From Paenibacillus_E sp964253085 (GTDB lineage: Bacteria > Bacillota > Bacilli > Paenibacillales > NBRC-103111), in the NCBI RefSeq assembly GCF_964253085.1, contig NZ_CAXUQH020000001.1, forward strand, positions 1,984,001 to 2,048,000: a stretch of 64,000 nucleotides of DNA, given 5' to 3'. Below, piece after piece: positions 25,448 through 38,664 of the stretch (the first letter of the stretch is position 1; the number at the start of each line of letters is the position of its first letter). Position numbers and translations under genes: made by a program. The notes beneath the pieces are model-generated. The model searched no databases. It saw only the letters and a program-made list of their open reading frames with translations, and had not been told where the DNA came from.

Positions 25448-26216
25448 TGTGTTCTTCTCCTCCTGCTAGTACAATTTCAACCTCACTGGCTAATAAGCGC
25501 TCTTTCATTTCCTCGCTCAGTGCTTGATCCGTAACCAGAATATCTATACTTTCAAATCCTACGACACGATGGAACAGACGCTTGCCGAATTTTGAATGAT
25601 CTGCGAGAACGATCACTTGATCAGCATGCTCCATCATCGCTCTTACTAAATAACAATCTTCTTCATTGGGGGCGGATAGCCCATTCTCGGAAATACCGCA
25701 CGTGCCAATGAAAAGCTTATCGACGTGATACTCATTTAACATTTCAATCGCCTTAGCTCCGAAGACACCATGTTGCTTATTATCTAGCACACCACCGAGC
25801 ATATGAATCGTAATACCATCCTTACGGGTAAGGATAGCGGCTGTTTCAATGGAACTTGTGATGACAATGTTGTTTTTCGTGGTAAGGGCAGTAGCTGCAT
25901 GCAGTACAGTTGTTGAAGCATCCATCATCAGATAATCGCCATCTTGAACGAGTGTTGCAGCTCTTCTGCCTATCGTCAGTTTAGAAGATGATTCCTCCTG
26001 AAGGCGCTGATCATAATTGCTGACTTCTTTAGAAAGCGTAGGTAGAATTGCTCCGCCTCGCGTACGAACGATGGATCCTTGTTCCTCTAATTTGACCATA
26101 TCTCGTCTAGCCGTATCGCGAGAAACTTCATAGAGCTCACAAATCAGATCTACGGAGATACGCTTATTTGATTTTAAGTATTCTAGGATGGAAACGAGTC
26201 GTTCTTCTTGAAACAA
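25440..26216 (-). CDS. DeoR/GlpR-family repressor
   Basis: 258-residue regulator with an N-terminal DeoR helix-turn-helix (residues 5-57; RISVDLICELYEVSRDTARRD) and a C-terminal sugar-phosphate sensor domain of the DeoRC type (~75-235; GDYLMMDASTT, TSS, GTCGIS, ADHSKFGK). The start is TTG 26216 with AAGGAGG nine bases upstream. It heads the deoR-HAD-MFS operon and should respond to a phosphorylated sugar. Three 10-bp direct repeats lie just upstream. Confidence 0.92.
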   Translation of the reverse strand: MFQEERLVSILEYLKSNKRISVDLICELYEVSRDTARRDMVKLEEQGSIVRTRGGAILPTLSKEVSNYDQRLQEESSSKLTIGRRAATLVQDGDYLMMDASTTVLHAATALTTKNNIVITSSIETAAILTRKDGITIHMLGGVLDNKQHGVFGAKAIEMLNEYHVDKLFIGTCGISENGLSAPNEEDCYLVRAMMEHADQVIVLADHSKFGKRLFHRVVGFESIDILVTDQALSEEMKERLLASEVEIVLAGGEEHND

Positions 26217-26237
26217 GGATATCCACCTCCTTTACTT

Positions 26238-26267
26238 AAGTATTTGTAAGTGATTATAAGTATATGA
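26238..26267. promoter_or_regulatory. Three 10-bp direct repeats upstream of the DeoR gene
   Basis: AAGTATTTGT, AAGTGATTAT and AAGTATATGA are consecutive, one helical turn apart, 21 bases upstream of the TTG start. DeoR-family proteins often bind such helically phased direct repeats, so this is a probable autoregulatory operator. Confidence 0.5.
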
Positions 26268-26309
26268 CTTATTGTATATGCATGTTGCTTGACTTTCAAT
26301 CCCTTTTTG

Positions 26310-26355
26310 AAAAGAAAAACCGTGCTCACTCGTTACGTGAACGAGGACACGGTCG
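26310..26355 (-). terminator. Terminator of the FAD oxidoreductase gene
   Basis: ACCGTG and CTCGTT arms pair with AACGAG and CACGGT (26319-26353). On the minus strand the stem runs into TTTTTCTTTT. Confidence 0.85.
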
Positions 26356-26369
26356 ATAATACCCTTATT

Positions 26370-28025
26370 TCATTTTACGGCAGGTTTTTTACGCGTTTTA
26401 ACATAGCTGGGATAAGTGATCTCGCCAGTATCCAGTTTGCGAATTTCCTCCTCATTCCAACCAGTGATCTTGTTGGTTCCAGTTACTCCAGTCAACTTGA
26501 TTTGATATCGAGTAGCTAAGTACGTTTGGAGCTTCAGCATGTCTTCAGGTTTAATTTCGCGAAGTTTCTGCTTGCCATGAAGCTGGCCTAAGATGACACC
26601 GATGGACTCTGCGGCCAAACTCGTGTTTGGCTGAATACGTGTGCTGCCGTATGCGATCGCGGAGGAACCAACATTTTTTCCTGCTGCTATGACATTTTCA
26701 TAATTTTTTAGTAAAAAGCTGCGAAGCGGCATGCCGTATTTATCAGGGCGTCCCATCTCAATTCCCCATTTGTTGGCACTCGTTCCTTGGAGATCAAGCG
26801 GATAACCGCCAATACTGACATTGTCCCAGAACATCGTACCTGCGAGAAGATCAGATGGTTTTAGGGTGTAGTCCATTTCGTAGTGATTATATTCTCTAAT
26901 ATAAGGGTAAGTTGGCAGTTCACCTAGCTCAGCTTTCTCCCAGCCTGGTAAAGTTTTTCGGAAATGCTGCAAGATTAGGGCTGTTTCTTTATTTCCCAAA
27001 TAGACTGCTTCTTGCACGGACGCCGGTTTGGCAGGATCCACAGTATAGACTAACAACGCATTGATGAGGACTTCGCCATCGCGTTGATTCACGGCATTCA
27101 AACCTCTTAGGAAAACTCGATCATTAGAAGGATGATACGCCTTCGTCATTCCGCTAAGTCCAATGGCGAAACTATCGCTGACACTTCCACCACCGAATTG
27201 CTTCCCTCTGTCCTCAGGCTTTAATGCGTTGAAGGTCGTATTGAACTTCTTCCAATCTACGTTTTTAAACTTCATCATCATGCCTGCGCTCATGTACTCA
27301 ATATCTTTTTGCCCATAGAATTTCTCAAGGCCTGGTAGACGTTTGGTCTCCAAGCGGCTCATTAATGCGGCAAAATCACTATTATCCACCCAATAAGAGG
27401 CTGTGATTTTCTTAACTTCATTTGTATTCGTTTTATATAGGATGGATGGAATTTTGTGCATAAAGTCAGGGGTTTGAATTTGTTCAACTTCTTGAATCGT
27501 GATGCCTGACTCAATCGGGATGTCTTTACTCAATTTGTTCATATATGTCGTGAATTCTGAAAGTTTTCGAATCTTAGCGTTGCGGAAGCCATCAAATAGT
27601 TCCTTAGCGCGACCCTGTACGAGTAAATGTCCTTGTTCATCTCGTGTTTCATCTAGAAACAGCATCTGACTTTGAAGAATTTGACCTCCGAAAGCTTGAT
27701 GGGGATCTAATATTTTCACTGTGAGGCCTTCATCCTTGGCAGCTCGGGCTAAATAGAGGCCCTCAAGCTCACTTCCAATTACAACAACATCTACGTTTTC
27801 AGTGGGATATGTGGCAACGCTCTCTTTTTTCGTATCTTGATTGGGTACGGATGAAGGTACTTCACTCACTTGTGGGGATTCTTGATGTGTAACAGTTGGA
27901 GCTACTGCGGTCACGTTCATGCTTCCTTGCTTGAACCAAATCTTGCTGAATGAGAAGGCTGATACAACGATTAGGAGTACAGCCAGAGCAATAACGAGCT
28001 GAACTCGCGGGTTTCGTAAGCGCAT
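26370..28025 (-). CDS. Membrane-anchored FAD-dependent oxidoreductase
   Basis: 551-residue protein with an N-terminal membrane helix (~9-28), a ~45-residue Ser/Pro/Thr-rich linker and an FAD_oxidored-type domain. The dinucleotide motif is unusual: VVVIGSELEGLYLARAA replaces the normal GxGxxG glycines, ending in KILD. The rest (FGGQIL, GLNAVNQRDGEVLIN, YPLDLQGT, NVIAAGKNVGSSAIAYG) follows the family. Such proteins often oxidise or process sugars or cell-envelope compounds, but the substrate is not known. AGGAG precedes ATG 28025. The domain is predicted to lie outside the membrane. Confidence 0.82.
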   Translation of the reverse strand: MRLRNPRVQLVIALAVLLIVVSAFSFSKIWFKQGSMNVTAVAPTVTHQESPQVSEVPSSVPNQDTKKESVATYPTENVDVVVIGSELEGLYLARAAKDEGLTVKILDPHQAFGGQILQSQMLFLDETRDEQGHLLVQGRAKELFDGFRNAKIRKLSEFTTYMNKLSKDIPIESGITIQEVEQIQTPDFMHKIPSILYKTNTNEVKKITASYWVDNSDFAALMSRLETKRLPGLEKFYGQKDIEYMSAGMMMKFKNVDWKKFNTTFNALKPEDRGKQFGGGSVSDSFAIGLSGMTKAYHPSNDRVFLRGLNAVNQRDGEVLINALLVYTVDPAKPASVQEAVYLGNKETALILQHFRKTLPGWEKAELGELPTYPYIREYNHYEMDYTLKPSDLLAGTMFWDNVSIGGYPLDLQGTSANKWGIEMGRPDKYGMPLRSFLLKNYENVIAAGKNVGSSAIAYGSTRIQPNTSLAAESIGVILGQLHGKQKLREIKPEDMLKLQTYLATRYQIKLTGVTGTNKITGWNEEEIRKLDTGEITYPSYVKTRKKPAVK

Positions 28026-28235
28026 ACATAAGCTCCTTTAAAGTTAGACTATATGGTCTCAGTTTAGCAGTTTCGGGGTGGATTTAATAGACTTTGAGAA
28101 TTGATTTTAAAAGATTTAGAAGCTCCACCCCCAAAAAATGACATGCCATGGCGAATCCTTGTAGCATAACCAGGAACCCTTCGCGAAGGCTCCATCTTAT
28201 GTATAAACCATAATGACTAAGGGAGAGATTTTAAA

Positions 28236-29450
28236 ATGAAAAAAAACCTAATGAAAAAATTCGTAGCTACTGGACTTGTACTAACAATGGTAATGGGTGG
28301 CGGAGCTGCCGCATTTGCAAATGGAAGTAAAAATGATGATCGTGGTAGAGGTAATAATAACAATGGATCTAAAAACAATACGAACTATACCCAAAATGTT
28401 ATTAACGGGAACGTTACAATAAACATTAACTTCAACGATATGAAAAATGCTCAATGGGCTATGCGTTACATTGCAAGCCTAGCATCCAAGCGTGTATTTG
28501 AAGGATATGAAGATGGAAGCTTCAAACCAGAGAAAACAGTAACTCGTATTGAAGCGATTACAGCTGCTGTTCGTTTGATGGGATTGCGTGAGCAAGCTGA
28601 GTCCGATGCAGAAAAACAAACAAAATTGAACTTTAAAGATGCGGACAAAATTCCTGCATGGGCAGTAGGTTACGTTGCTGTAGCTCTTGAGAATGACCTA
28701 TTCACAGAAAGCGATGACAGCGTTCGTCCGAGTGAAGAAGCCAATCGTCTATGGGCAACAACACTTCTAGTGAAAGCATTGAAATTAGAAGCAGAAGCTA
28801 AAGCGCAAATGACAAGCACTCTTGCATTTAAAGATGCGAAAAAAATTCCTGCTGGTTCTGTAGGGTACGTGAAGGTAGCTGTTGATAAAGGTTTAGTTAA
28901 CGGTTTTGAAGACAATACGTTTAAACCAGAAAAAAGTGTTACACGTGCGGAATTGGCTGCTTTGTTAGATCGTACAAATGATCAATTGCCTGATCAAGAT
29001 CAAAATACAAACACAGGAACTGTAAGTACAGCTGTGTACAACAACGTTCTTTCCCTAACTAAAAATGGCACAACAACTGTGTATAACTTGCACCCAGATG
29101 CTTTCGTTCTACGTAATGGTGTGAAGGTAGCTGCTACTGAAATTGCAGTTGGTGATACGGTTAAAGTACGTACATTCAACAATATCGTTGTATTTGTAGA
29201 AGTAACAGGTAATGCGCCTGTAAACACATCTTTCGACATCTTGGGTACATTGACTGCAACAACAATTAACGCTCAAGGTAAAATTGCGACAATCACGATT
29301 ACACAAAATATCAATGGCGTTGATCAATCAACTACATATAATGTGTCTTCGACTTTCGCTTTGACAGGTAACCTAGCTAACTTCTCAGCAGGTCATGTGA
29401 TTCAGCTTAAAGGCGAAAATCAATCCGTTACTACAATTGACGTTAAATAA
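28236..29450 (+). CDS. SLH-domain cell-surface protein
   Basis: 404-residue exported protein with a signal peptide ending AFA at residue ~28. A Asn/Gly-rich linker follows, then three S-layer homology domains (~70-255; SKRVFEGYEDGSFKPEKTVTR, IPAWAVGYVAVALEND, VDKGLVNGFEDNTFKPEKS) that bind pyruvylated secondary wall polymer. The C-terminal 140 residues are beta-rich with a repeated NGTTTVYNL/GDTVKVRTF pattern and may be one or two small beta-barrel domains. The AT-rich codon use and strong GGGAGAG site suggest high expression. Confidence 0.92.
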   Translation: MKKNLMKKFVATGLVLTMVMGGGAAAFANGSKNDDRGRGNNNNGSKNNTNYTQNVINGNVTININFNDMKNAQWAMRYIASLASKRVFEGYEDGSFKPEKTVTRIEAITAAVRLMGLREQAESDAEKQTKLNFKDADKIPAWAVGYVAVALENDLFTESDDSVRPSEEANRLWATTLLVKALKLEAEAKAQMTSTLAFKDAKKIPAGSVGYVKVAVDKGLVNGFEDNTFKPEKSVTRAELAALLDRTNDQLPDQDQNTNTGTVSTAVYNNVLSLTKNGTTTVYNLHPDAFVLRNGVKVAATEIAVGDTVKVRTFNNIVVFVEVTGNAPVNTSFDILGTLTATTINAQGKIATITITQNINGVDQSTTYNVSSTFALTGNLANFSAGHVIQLKGENQSVTTIDVK

Positions 29451-29501
29451 AGATAATAAGTTCGCATTCTTACAATAGATATATAAAAAGGTTAGATACA
29501 A

Positions 29502-29545
29502 ACAACAAGCTCCTTGCCTAATTTGCAGGGGGCTTGTTGCTATTA
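29502..29545 (+). terminator. Hairpin terminator after the SLH gene
   Basis: A 15-bp stem (CAACAAGCTCCTTGC with its near-complement) and an eight-base loop sit 52 bases after the stop. The following T-run is weak (CTATTAAATT). Confidence 0.65.
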
Positions 29546-29607
29546 AATTGTATAAATGTAGAAAGATAATGGGAAACTATGCTATATCAAGAGAGGAGAT
29601 GGTTAGG

Positions 29608-29886
29608 ATGGAAGAAAGTTTAATGGATACGTTCAAAAGGTTTTATGCTGATTATCGAGGCGCAGAGGGTGTTGATCAAAGCTTTACAGATGCTTATCAG
29701 GCTATGGCATTCCACGTCATTAATCAGACAGAACACTATGTGCAAAAAGGTAATCTTCATGAAATACAGAATCTGATTCGTGAGTTCAAGGAAATGGGTC
29801 TTTCGCTCTCTCCAAGCAATGATTCATTAAAGGAGCAATTTGAGCAAGAGCTTGTACAACAAGAGCTGAACAGATATTCTTTTTAA
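29608..29886 (+). CDS. Hypothetical small helical protein
   Basis: 92-residue acidic protein, predicted all-helical and soluble, which I do not recognise. It contains DTFKRFYADYRGAEG, AYQAMAFHVINQTEHYV and a Glu/Gln-rich C-terminus. ATG 29608 is preferred: GAGAGGAG abuts the in-frame ATG 29599 but is ten bases from this one. It lies between the SLH gene and the rRNA promoters. Confidence 0.65.
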   Translation: MEESLMDTFKRFYADYRGAEGVDQSFTDAYQAMAFHVINQTEHYVQKGNLHEIQNLIREFKEMGLSLSPSNDSLKEQFEQELVQQELNRYSF

Positions 29887-29893
29887 AAAAGTG

Positions 29894-29922
29894 TTGCATT
29901 ATCCAAATACTCGTGGTATATT
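29894..29922 (+). promoter_or_regulatory. rRNA promoter P1
   Basis: TTGCAT (29894-29899) and TATATT (29917-29922) with 17-bp spacing, ~260 bases before 16S. Confidence 0.75.
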
Positions 29923-29976
29923 ACTGGTCCGGCCAAAACGAGCTGCAGTTTTTATCGAAATTTGTAAAAATAAAGC

Positions 29977-30006
29977 TTGCATCTGGTTGGACAATTATGC
30001 TATATT
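29977..30006 (+). promoter_or_regulatory. rRNA promoter P2
   Basis: TTGCAT (29977-29982) and TATATT (30001-30006) with 18-bp spacing. Tandem promoters are usual for Bacillales rRNA operons. A boxA-like TCTTTGAAAACTGAACA follows at 30053-30069. Confidence 0.75.
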
Positions 30007-30058
30007 ATATTTCCTGCCTTGATGTTGAGGCGGTAACGATGAAAGAAATTGATCTTTG

Positions 30059-30082
30059 AAAACTGAACAACGAGTGAGTAAG
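30059..30082 (+). other. 5' arm of the 16S processing stalk
   Basis: AAAACTGAAC plus ACGAGTGAGTAAGC pairs, with one bulged A, with 31773-31796 beyond the 16S 3' end. This forms the long stem cut by RNase III. Confidence 0.8.
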
Positions 30083-30178
30083 CACAGTCGAGCAATCGAC
30101 TATAAAAGAGATTGCAAAATCTCGCTAGCAACGCAAATGAGCAATTAAGCTTTCAAATAGGACGAGCAATCGTCCACT

Positions 30179-31723
<1,545 letters not shown>

Positions 31724-31772
31724 TGGAGACTCGGATCTGATAGATCCAGTCAAGTATCTTCGGATACAAATC

Positions 31773-31796
31773 GCTTACTCACTCGTGTTCAGTTTT
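31773..31796 (+). other. 3' arm of the 16S processing stalk
   Basis: GCTTACTCACTCGTGTTCAG and the following TTTT are complementary to 30059-30082. The 16S-23S spacer (31723-31956) contains no tRNA gene. Confidence 0.8.
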
Positions 31797-31824
31797 GAAG
31801 GAGCAATCTTTCAAACAACTTTTG

Positions 31825-31860
31825 TTCCTTGAAAACTAGATAACGAAACAAAAACGTAAA
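31825..31860 (+). other. 5' arm of the 23S processing stalk
   Basis: TTCCTTGAAAACTAGATAAC, then GAAAC and ACGTAAA, pair with 35013-35047 beyond the 23S 3' end. The pairing is imperfect but long. Confidence 0.75.
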
Positions 31861-31956
31861 GTAAGAACTTAGGTTGTGTGACCTTAGGGTTTACACAAAA
31901 ATCTTTAACTCTTTCATTAGGAGAGACTTTGGCTTAGGCCAAAGATCCCTATAAAT

Positions 31957-34994
<3,038 letters not shown>

Positions 34995-35012
34995 AAATTC
35001 CTAAGTATAGTA

Positions 35013-35047
35013 CTTTACGTTGAAGTTTCGTATCTAGTTTTAAGGGA
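35013..35047 (+). other. 3' arm of the 23S processing stalk
   Basis: CTTTACGTTGAAGTTTCGTA followed by TCTAGTTTTAAGGG is complementary to 31825-31860. Confidence 0.75.
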
Positions 35048-35063
35048 ATAATATTCCTACTGT

Positions 35064-35137
35064 GGCGATCGTGGCGAAGGGGTTAACGCACCGGTTTGTG
35101 GATCCGGCATTCGTGGGTTCAAGTCCCATCGGTCGCC
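35064..35137 (+). tRNA. tRNA-His (GUG)
   Basis: Cloverleaf with G-1, a seven-base-pair acceptor stem GCGATCG/CGGTCGC (one T-G pair), anticodon GTG in the loop TTGTGGA, a T-loop GTTCAAGTC and discriminator C that pairs with G-1 as expected for tRNA-His. CCA is not encoded. It directly follows 23S where 5S would normally be found. Confidence 0.95.
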
Positions 35138-35153
35138 CTCTTCCCTTATCTAA

Positions 35154-35225
35154 TGGGGATTAGCCAAGCGGTAAGGCAACGGACTTTGACTCCGTCATGC
35201 CTAGGTTCAAATCCTAGATCCCCAG
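35154..35225 (+). tRNA. tRNA-Gln (UUG)
   Basis: Acceptor TGGGGAT/ATCCCCA, anticodon TTG in CTTTGAC, T-loop GTTCAAATC. CCA is not encoded. Confidence 0.95.
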
Positions 35226-35238
35226 TATACTTTCTTAA

Positions 35239-35320
35239 GCGGTCGTGGTGGAACGGCAGACACACCATCTTGAGGGGGTGGCGCTCACAAGGCGTGAGGG
35301 TTCAAATCCCTCCGACCGCA
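35239..35320 (+). tRNA. tRNA-Leu (GAG)
   Basis: Class II tRNA with a long variable arm. Acceptor GCGGTCG/CGACCGC, anticodon stem CCATC/GGTGG with loop TTGAGGG (anticodon GAG), T-loop GTTCAAATC, discriminator A. CCA is not encoded. Confidence 0.94.
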
Positions 35321-35395
35321 TCCCGTAAGGCTTCACAGGTTTTATAAGGTTAAATTTAGAGATCTTGCATACCTGCACATAATTCCTATATATTA

Positions 35396-35446
35396 GACCA
35401 CTTACCTATCAGAACATCAATTCTGATTAGGGAGTGGTTTTTTTTT
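35396..35446 (+). terminator. rRNA-tRNA operon terminator
   Basis: ACCACT and ATCAGAA arms pair with TTCTGAT and AGTGGT, followed by nine Ts. Confidence 0.93.
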
Positions 35447-35586
35447 GTTAAAATTTGCTTCAAATATTTGTCAGGATCCCCCTATATGATTTGGGCTGTT
35501 ACTTCTCACTGTTGAATGACAATACCTTTTATTGGTTATTATAACTTTAGTTTCCGAATACGACTGGAAGAAGGAGGGTTGTCTGA

Positions 35587-37182
35587 ATGGATTTGTTCAA
35601 AATGTTCAGGAGACATCGGACAGCCCTTTCATTCACCCAGGAAAAATCGCTGGATGCAATAAAGCATGAATCTTCGAACGTGAATGCACCGATTATGCCG
35701 AGCTTGAATGATAACAGACAACGGTTGGAAGAAATCCTCGCGAACTGCAAAGACATCATTTTCATACCATGGCATTATGGGCCCAATCTCCAATATGAGG
35801 CGATGGCCATTTATTGTATAACATTGGTTCAAGACAAAAAGGAAAATTATTTTAAAACCGTCATGCAGGATCTGGTTACTCATCAAATAGGGCCGGCAAC
35901 AGATATCAAACCAGTTGATGTGATCAACTTTTTCGAGAGTCATGGGGCTTCCGAGGAAACCGCACATGTGATCGGAGATTTGGACAGAGCGGTTGAAGAT
36001 ATATTAGAAGGAAACGTTGTTGTATTCTTCGACCAGTGGGACAAGGCGCTGAGCTTCAGAGCGATAACGCTTCAAGAGAGACAAGTGACGGAGAACTTGA
36101 TTGAGCCAGTGGTGAGAGGTCCGCACGAGAGCACGGTAGAAAATCTAAGGAAAAATATTGGTCTGATACGGATTCGCTTGAAAACCCCTGACTTTAAGTT
36201 GGAATTCTTTAAAGGAGGAGGGAAATCGAATTCCGAGGTTGCTTACGCTTATATTGAAGGGGCTGTAAATCCGGAAACGTTGGCGGAGTTTCAGGAGCGG
36301 ATTTCACAAGCTAAAGAAATGGAAATATTGGAAAGCTCCTATATCGAAGAACTGCTTGAAGACTCGATATATTCGCCGTTACCGCAATTCCGGGTTACGG
36401 AACGTCCGGATGTAGCGGCTGCTGCCCTCCTGGACGGTAAGATTATTGTGATGGTTTCCGGGAGCCCGTCGATTCTTATTTGTCCTGGTCTTTTCATTGA
36501 GTTCCTGCTTTCTCCCGAAGATTATTACTCTAGAACGGTTTTTTCGTCCTTTGTCCGTTTGATTAGGTTCGCCGCTTTTTTCATAACACTGACGCTTCCA
36601 AGTATTTATATTGGATTAACCACCTTTAATCCCGAGTTGATTCCAACCGTGCTGCTGCTAGCGATACTGAACACGCGCGAAGGTATTCCTTTCCCATCCT
36701 TTATAGAGGCGCTGATCATGACCTTTTTCTTTGAAATTCTGACTGAAGCAGGGGCGCGATTGCCTCGCCCCATCGGCTCTGCCGTGAGCATTGTAGGGGC
36801 GCTGGTTATCGGCGAAGCGGCCATCAATGCCGGCATCGCTTCTCCGATCATGGTCGTCGTGGTGGCCCTTACCGGGATCACCATATTCTCGCTTCCGCAA
36901 TACAATCTCGGTAATGCCGTTCGAATCTTACGTATTCCATTGATGTTCCTTTCCGCTTCATTGGGGGGATTCGGATTCATGATCGGGTTTCTGTTGCTTT
37001 TGCTGCACATGATGAGTTTGCGCTCGTTGGGACAGCCCTACCTGGCTCCTTTGGGGCCGCTTCGCCCACGCCAATTACATGATGTGTTTGTCCGGGCGCC
37101 ACTGAGTTCTCTTCTTCGTTCACCGCGAAACCGGCATCAGCATAGCGGCATACAGCAAACAAGAAAGAAGGATAAATGGTGA
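35587..37182 (+). CDS. Spore germinant receptor A subunit (GerA family)
   Basis: 531-residue inner-membrane protein of the spore. Residues 1-285 are the hydrophilic two-lobed N-terminal domain that binds nutrient germinants together with the B subunit. About five membrane helices follow (~300-480), with the family signatures ERPDVAAAALLDGKI, PSIYIGLTTFNPELIP, REGIPFPSFIEALIM and RLPRPIGSAVSIVGALVIGEAA. AAGGAGGG lies eight bases before ATG 35587. It overlaps the C-subunit gene by seven bases. A weak SigG-like GAATGA...TTATTATA pair lies at 35514-35543, consistent with forespore expression. Confidence 0.95.
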   Translation: MDLFKMFRRHRTALSFTQEKSLDAIKHESSNVNAPIMPSLNDNRQRLEEILANCKDIIFIPWHYGPNLQYEAMAIYCITLVQDKKENYFKTVMQDLVTHQIGPATDIKPVDVINFFESHGASEETAHVIGDLDRAVEDILEGNVVVFFDQWDKALSFRAITLQERQVTENLIEPVVRGPHESTVENLRKNIGLIRIRLKTPDFKLEFFKGGGKSNSEVAYAYIEGAVNPETLAEFQERISQAKEMEILESSYIEELLEDSIYSPLPQFRVTERPDVAAAALLDGKIIVMVSGSPSILICPGLFIEFLLSPEDYYSRTVFSSFVRLIRFAAFFITLTLPSIYIGLTTFNPELIPTVLLLAILNTREGIPFPSFIEALIMTFFFEILTEAGARLPRPIGSAVSIVGALVIGEAAINAGIASPIMVVVVALTGITIFSLPQYNLGNAVRILRIPLMFLSASLGGFGFMIGFLLLLLHMMSLRSLGQPYLAPLGPLRPRQLHDVFVRAPLSSLLRSPRNRHQHSGIQQTRKKDKW

Positions 37183-38351
37183 GGACGTTTGGCGTCGCTT
37201 TGTTAACTTGTGTTCTCCTTTCCCTCTTAACAGGCTGCTGGAATAGAATGGAGCTGGATACATATGCTTTTGTTCAGGGAGTTGCGATCGATCAGGCTGA
37301 GGATGGAGAAAACATTGAACTGACCATCCAATTCTATAAGCCTGTCTCAGGAGGAGGCCAATCCAAAGGCATTGGACCATCAGGTGAAAGCTTAATCAAT
37401 ATTAAATCAAGAGGCGAGACCGTGTTTGAAGCGATCCGTGACATGACCATCCATTTCGGTCGAAAACCGCAGTGGAGCCATATGCGGGTCCTAATCATCG
37501 GGGAAGACATTGCCAAAAAACGGAATATCGCAGAAATCCTCGATTTTTTTGCAAGGGATAATGAACCTCGAGCGACAGTCAGCGTTATGATTGGCAAAAA
37601 TAAGGCGGATATTTATTTGAAAGATACGAAGCCATTGATTGAGTCGACCGTAGGTCAGCAATTACGGGAGTCAGAAAGAATGGCTTACCAGTATACAGGC
37701 AAAACCACAAAAACCTCTTTTTTGGACCTGATGCTGGATTTGAAAAGCGAAACGGGCGTCGCCACAATGCCGTTCGTCTACTTTGATCCGAAGAATGTGC
37801 CGCTCTCCTCTCCCGTTACCCGACTGGCGTTGTTAAAGAATGGGAAGATGGTTGACACGGTTGCATCCAAAAATATCGAAAGCCTGTTGTTACTGCTAGA
37901 CAAATATAAACAAGGCATTATCGAAGTGGATTGTCCGGATCAGAGCAAAAAAAAAAAGAAAATGGAAGCCGTTGAAGTGGAGTCGGCCAAAACAAAACTG
38001 GACATAAAGATTAAGGATGATTCGGCAGCTGTCCATGTATCGACTCATATAATAGGTTATGCCGCCGAACTTATCTGCACGTCTCTGCGAACCCCGGAAG
38101 ATGTAATGAAGTTTAACGAAAGAGTCAAATCGTCAGTCGAGGAGGATTTAAAAAGCGCGCTAGCTTATATTCAGAAAGAAAGATTAGATGTGTTTGGAAT
38201 CGGAAATCGGATATACCGTCAGGACCCCGCACTATGGAAACGTTGGAAGCCGGATTGGGAAGAACGGTTTTCCAATATACCTTTTACAATTGAGGTTGAG
38301 GTGAACATTATTAATACCGGTGCGAACCTTGGTTTACCGATTGCCAAATAG
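37176..38351 (+). CDS. Spore germinant receptor C subunit (Ger(x)C lipoprotein)
   Basis: 391-residue lipoprotein with a short signal ending in the lipobox LLTGC (~Cys21) and the mature start CWNRMELD typical of the family. Three Ger(x)C domains follow; GVAIDQAEDG, RKPQWSHMRVLIIGEDIAK and a C-terminal EVEVNIINTG are visible. A run of ten As at 37947-37956 encodes part of a Lys stretch and would be prone to slippage. It lies between the A subunit and a small D gene in an A-C-D-B operon. Confidence 0.94.
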   Translation: MVRTFGVALLTCVLLSLLTGCWNRMELDTYAFVQGVAIDQAEDGENIELTIQFYKPVSGGGQSKGIGPSGESLINIKSRGETVFEAIRDMTIHFGRKPQWSHMRVLIIGEDIAKKRNIAEILDFFARDNEPRATVSVMIGKNKADIYLKDTKPLIESTVGQQLRESERMAYQYTGKTTKTSFLDLMLDLKSETGVATMPFVYFDPKNVPLSSPVTRLALLKNGKMVDTVASKNIESLLLLLDKYKQGIIEVDCPDQSKKKKKMEAVEVESAKTKLDIKIKDDSAAVHVSTHIIGYAAELICTSLRTPEDVMKFNERVKSSVEEDLKSALAYIQKERLDVFGIGNRIYRQDPALWKRWKPDWEERFSNIPFTIEVEVNIINTGANLGLPIAK

Positions 38352-38386
38352 TCCCGACTTACGATGCGGTCGAAGGGGAGAAAAGT

Positions 38387-38629
38387 ATGACCCAGAAAGT
38401 CATGATTTCACTTGTGGTATACTTCGCCATTTTTGTATATGACAGGCCAAATCTAAAGCTTGCTAGCGGCAGGGAGCGGCTCGTTTATCTTATGCTGATG
38501 ACTGCTGCTCTATATCCATGTCTTATTTATGTGCTGGATCTACACTGGTCGAATCTGGACGAATGGATTCATTCCGTCTTGAAAGATCCGGCGAAACGAA
38601 TTGTAGAGTCGGTTAAACTTTCATCTTAA
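38387..38629 (+). CDS. Small membrane protein of the germinant receptor operon (D-subunit-like)
   Basis: 80-residue protein with two hydrophobic segments (~5-20 and ~33-52) and a charged C-terminus. It is 35 bases after the C-subunit gene and 35 before the B-subunit gene, with a GGGGAG site upstream. Small two-helix D proteins are known companions of several Bacillus germinant receptors and tune their activity. Position and topology support that role here; sequence alone does not prove it. Confidence 0.72.
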   Translation: MTQKVMISLVVYFAIFVYDRPNLKLASGRERLVYLMLMTAALYPCLIYVLDLHWSNLDEWIHSVLKDPAKRIVESVKLSS

Positions 38630-38664
38630 CGATCAATATTTCAATAAGGGGGAGGGGGTTTCCT

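Noticed and set aside
36606..37010. Minus-strand frames over the germinant receptor A gene
   Set aside because: They are antisense shadows of the membrane segments and have no ribosome sites.
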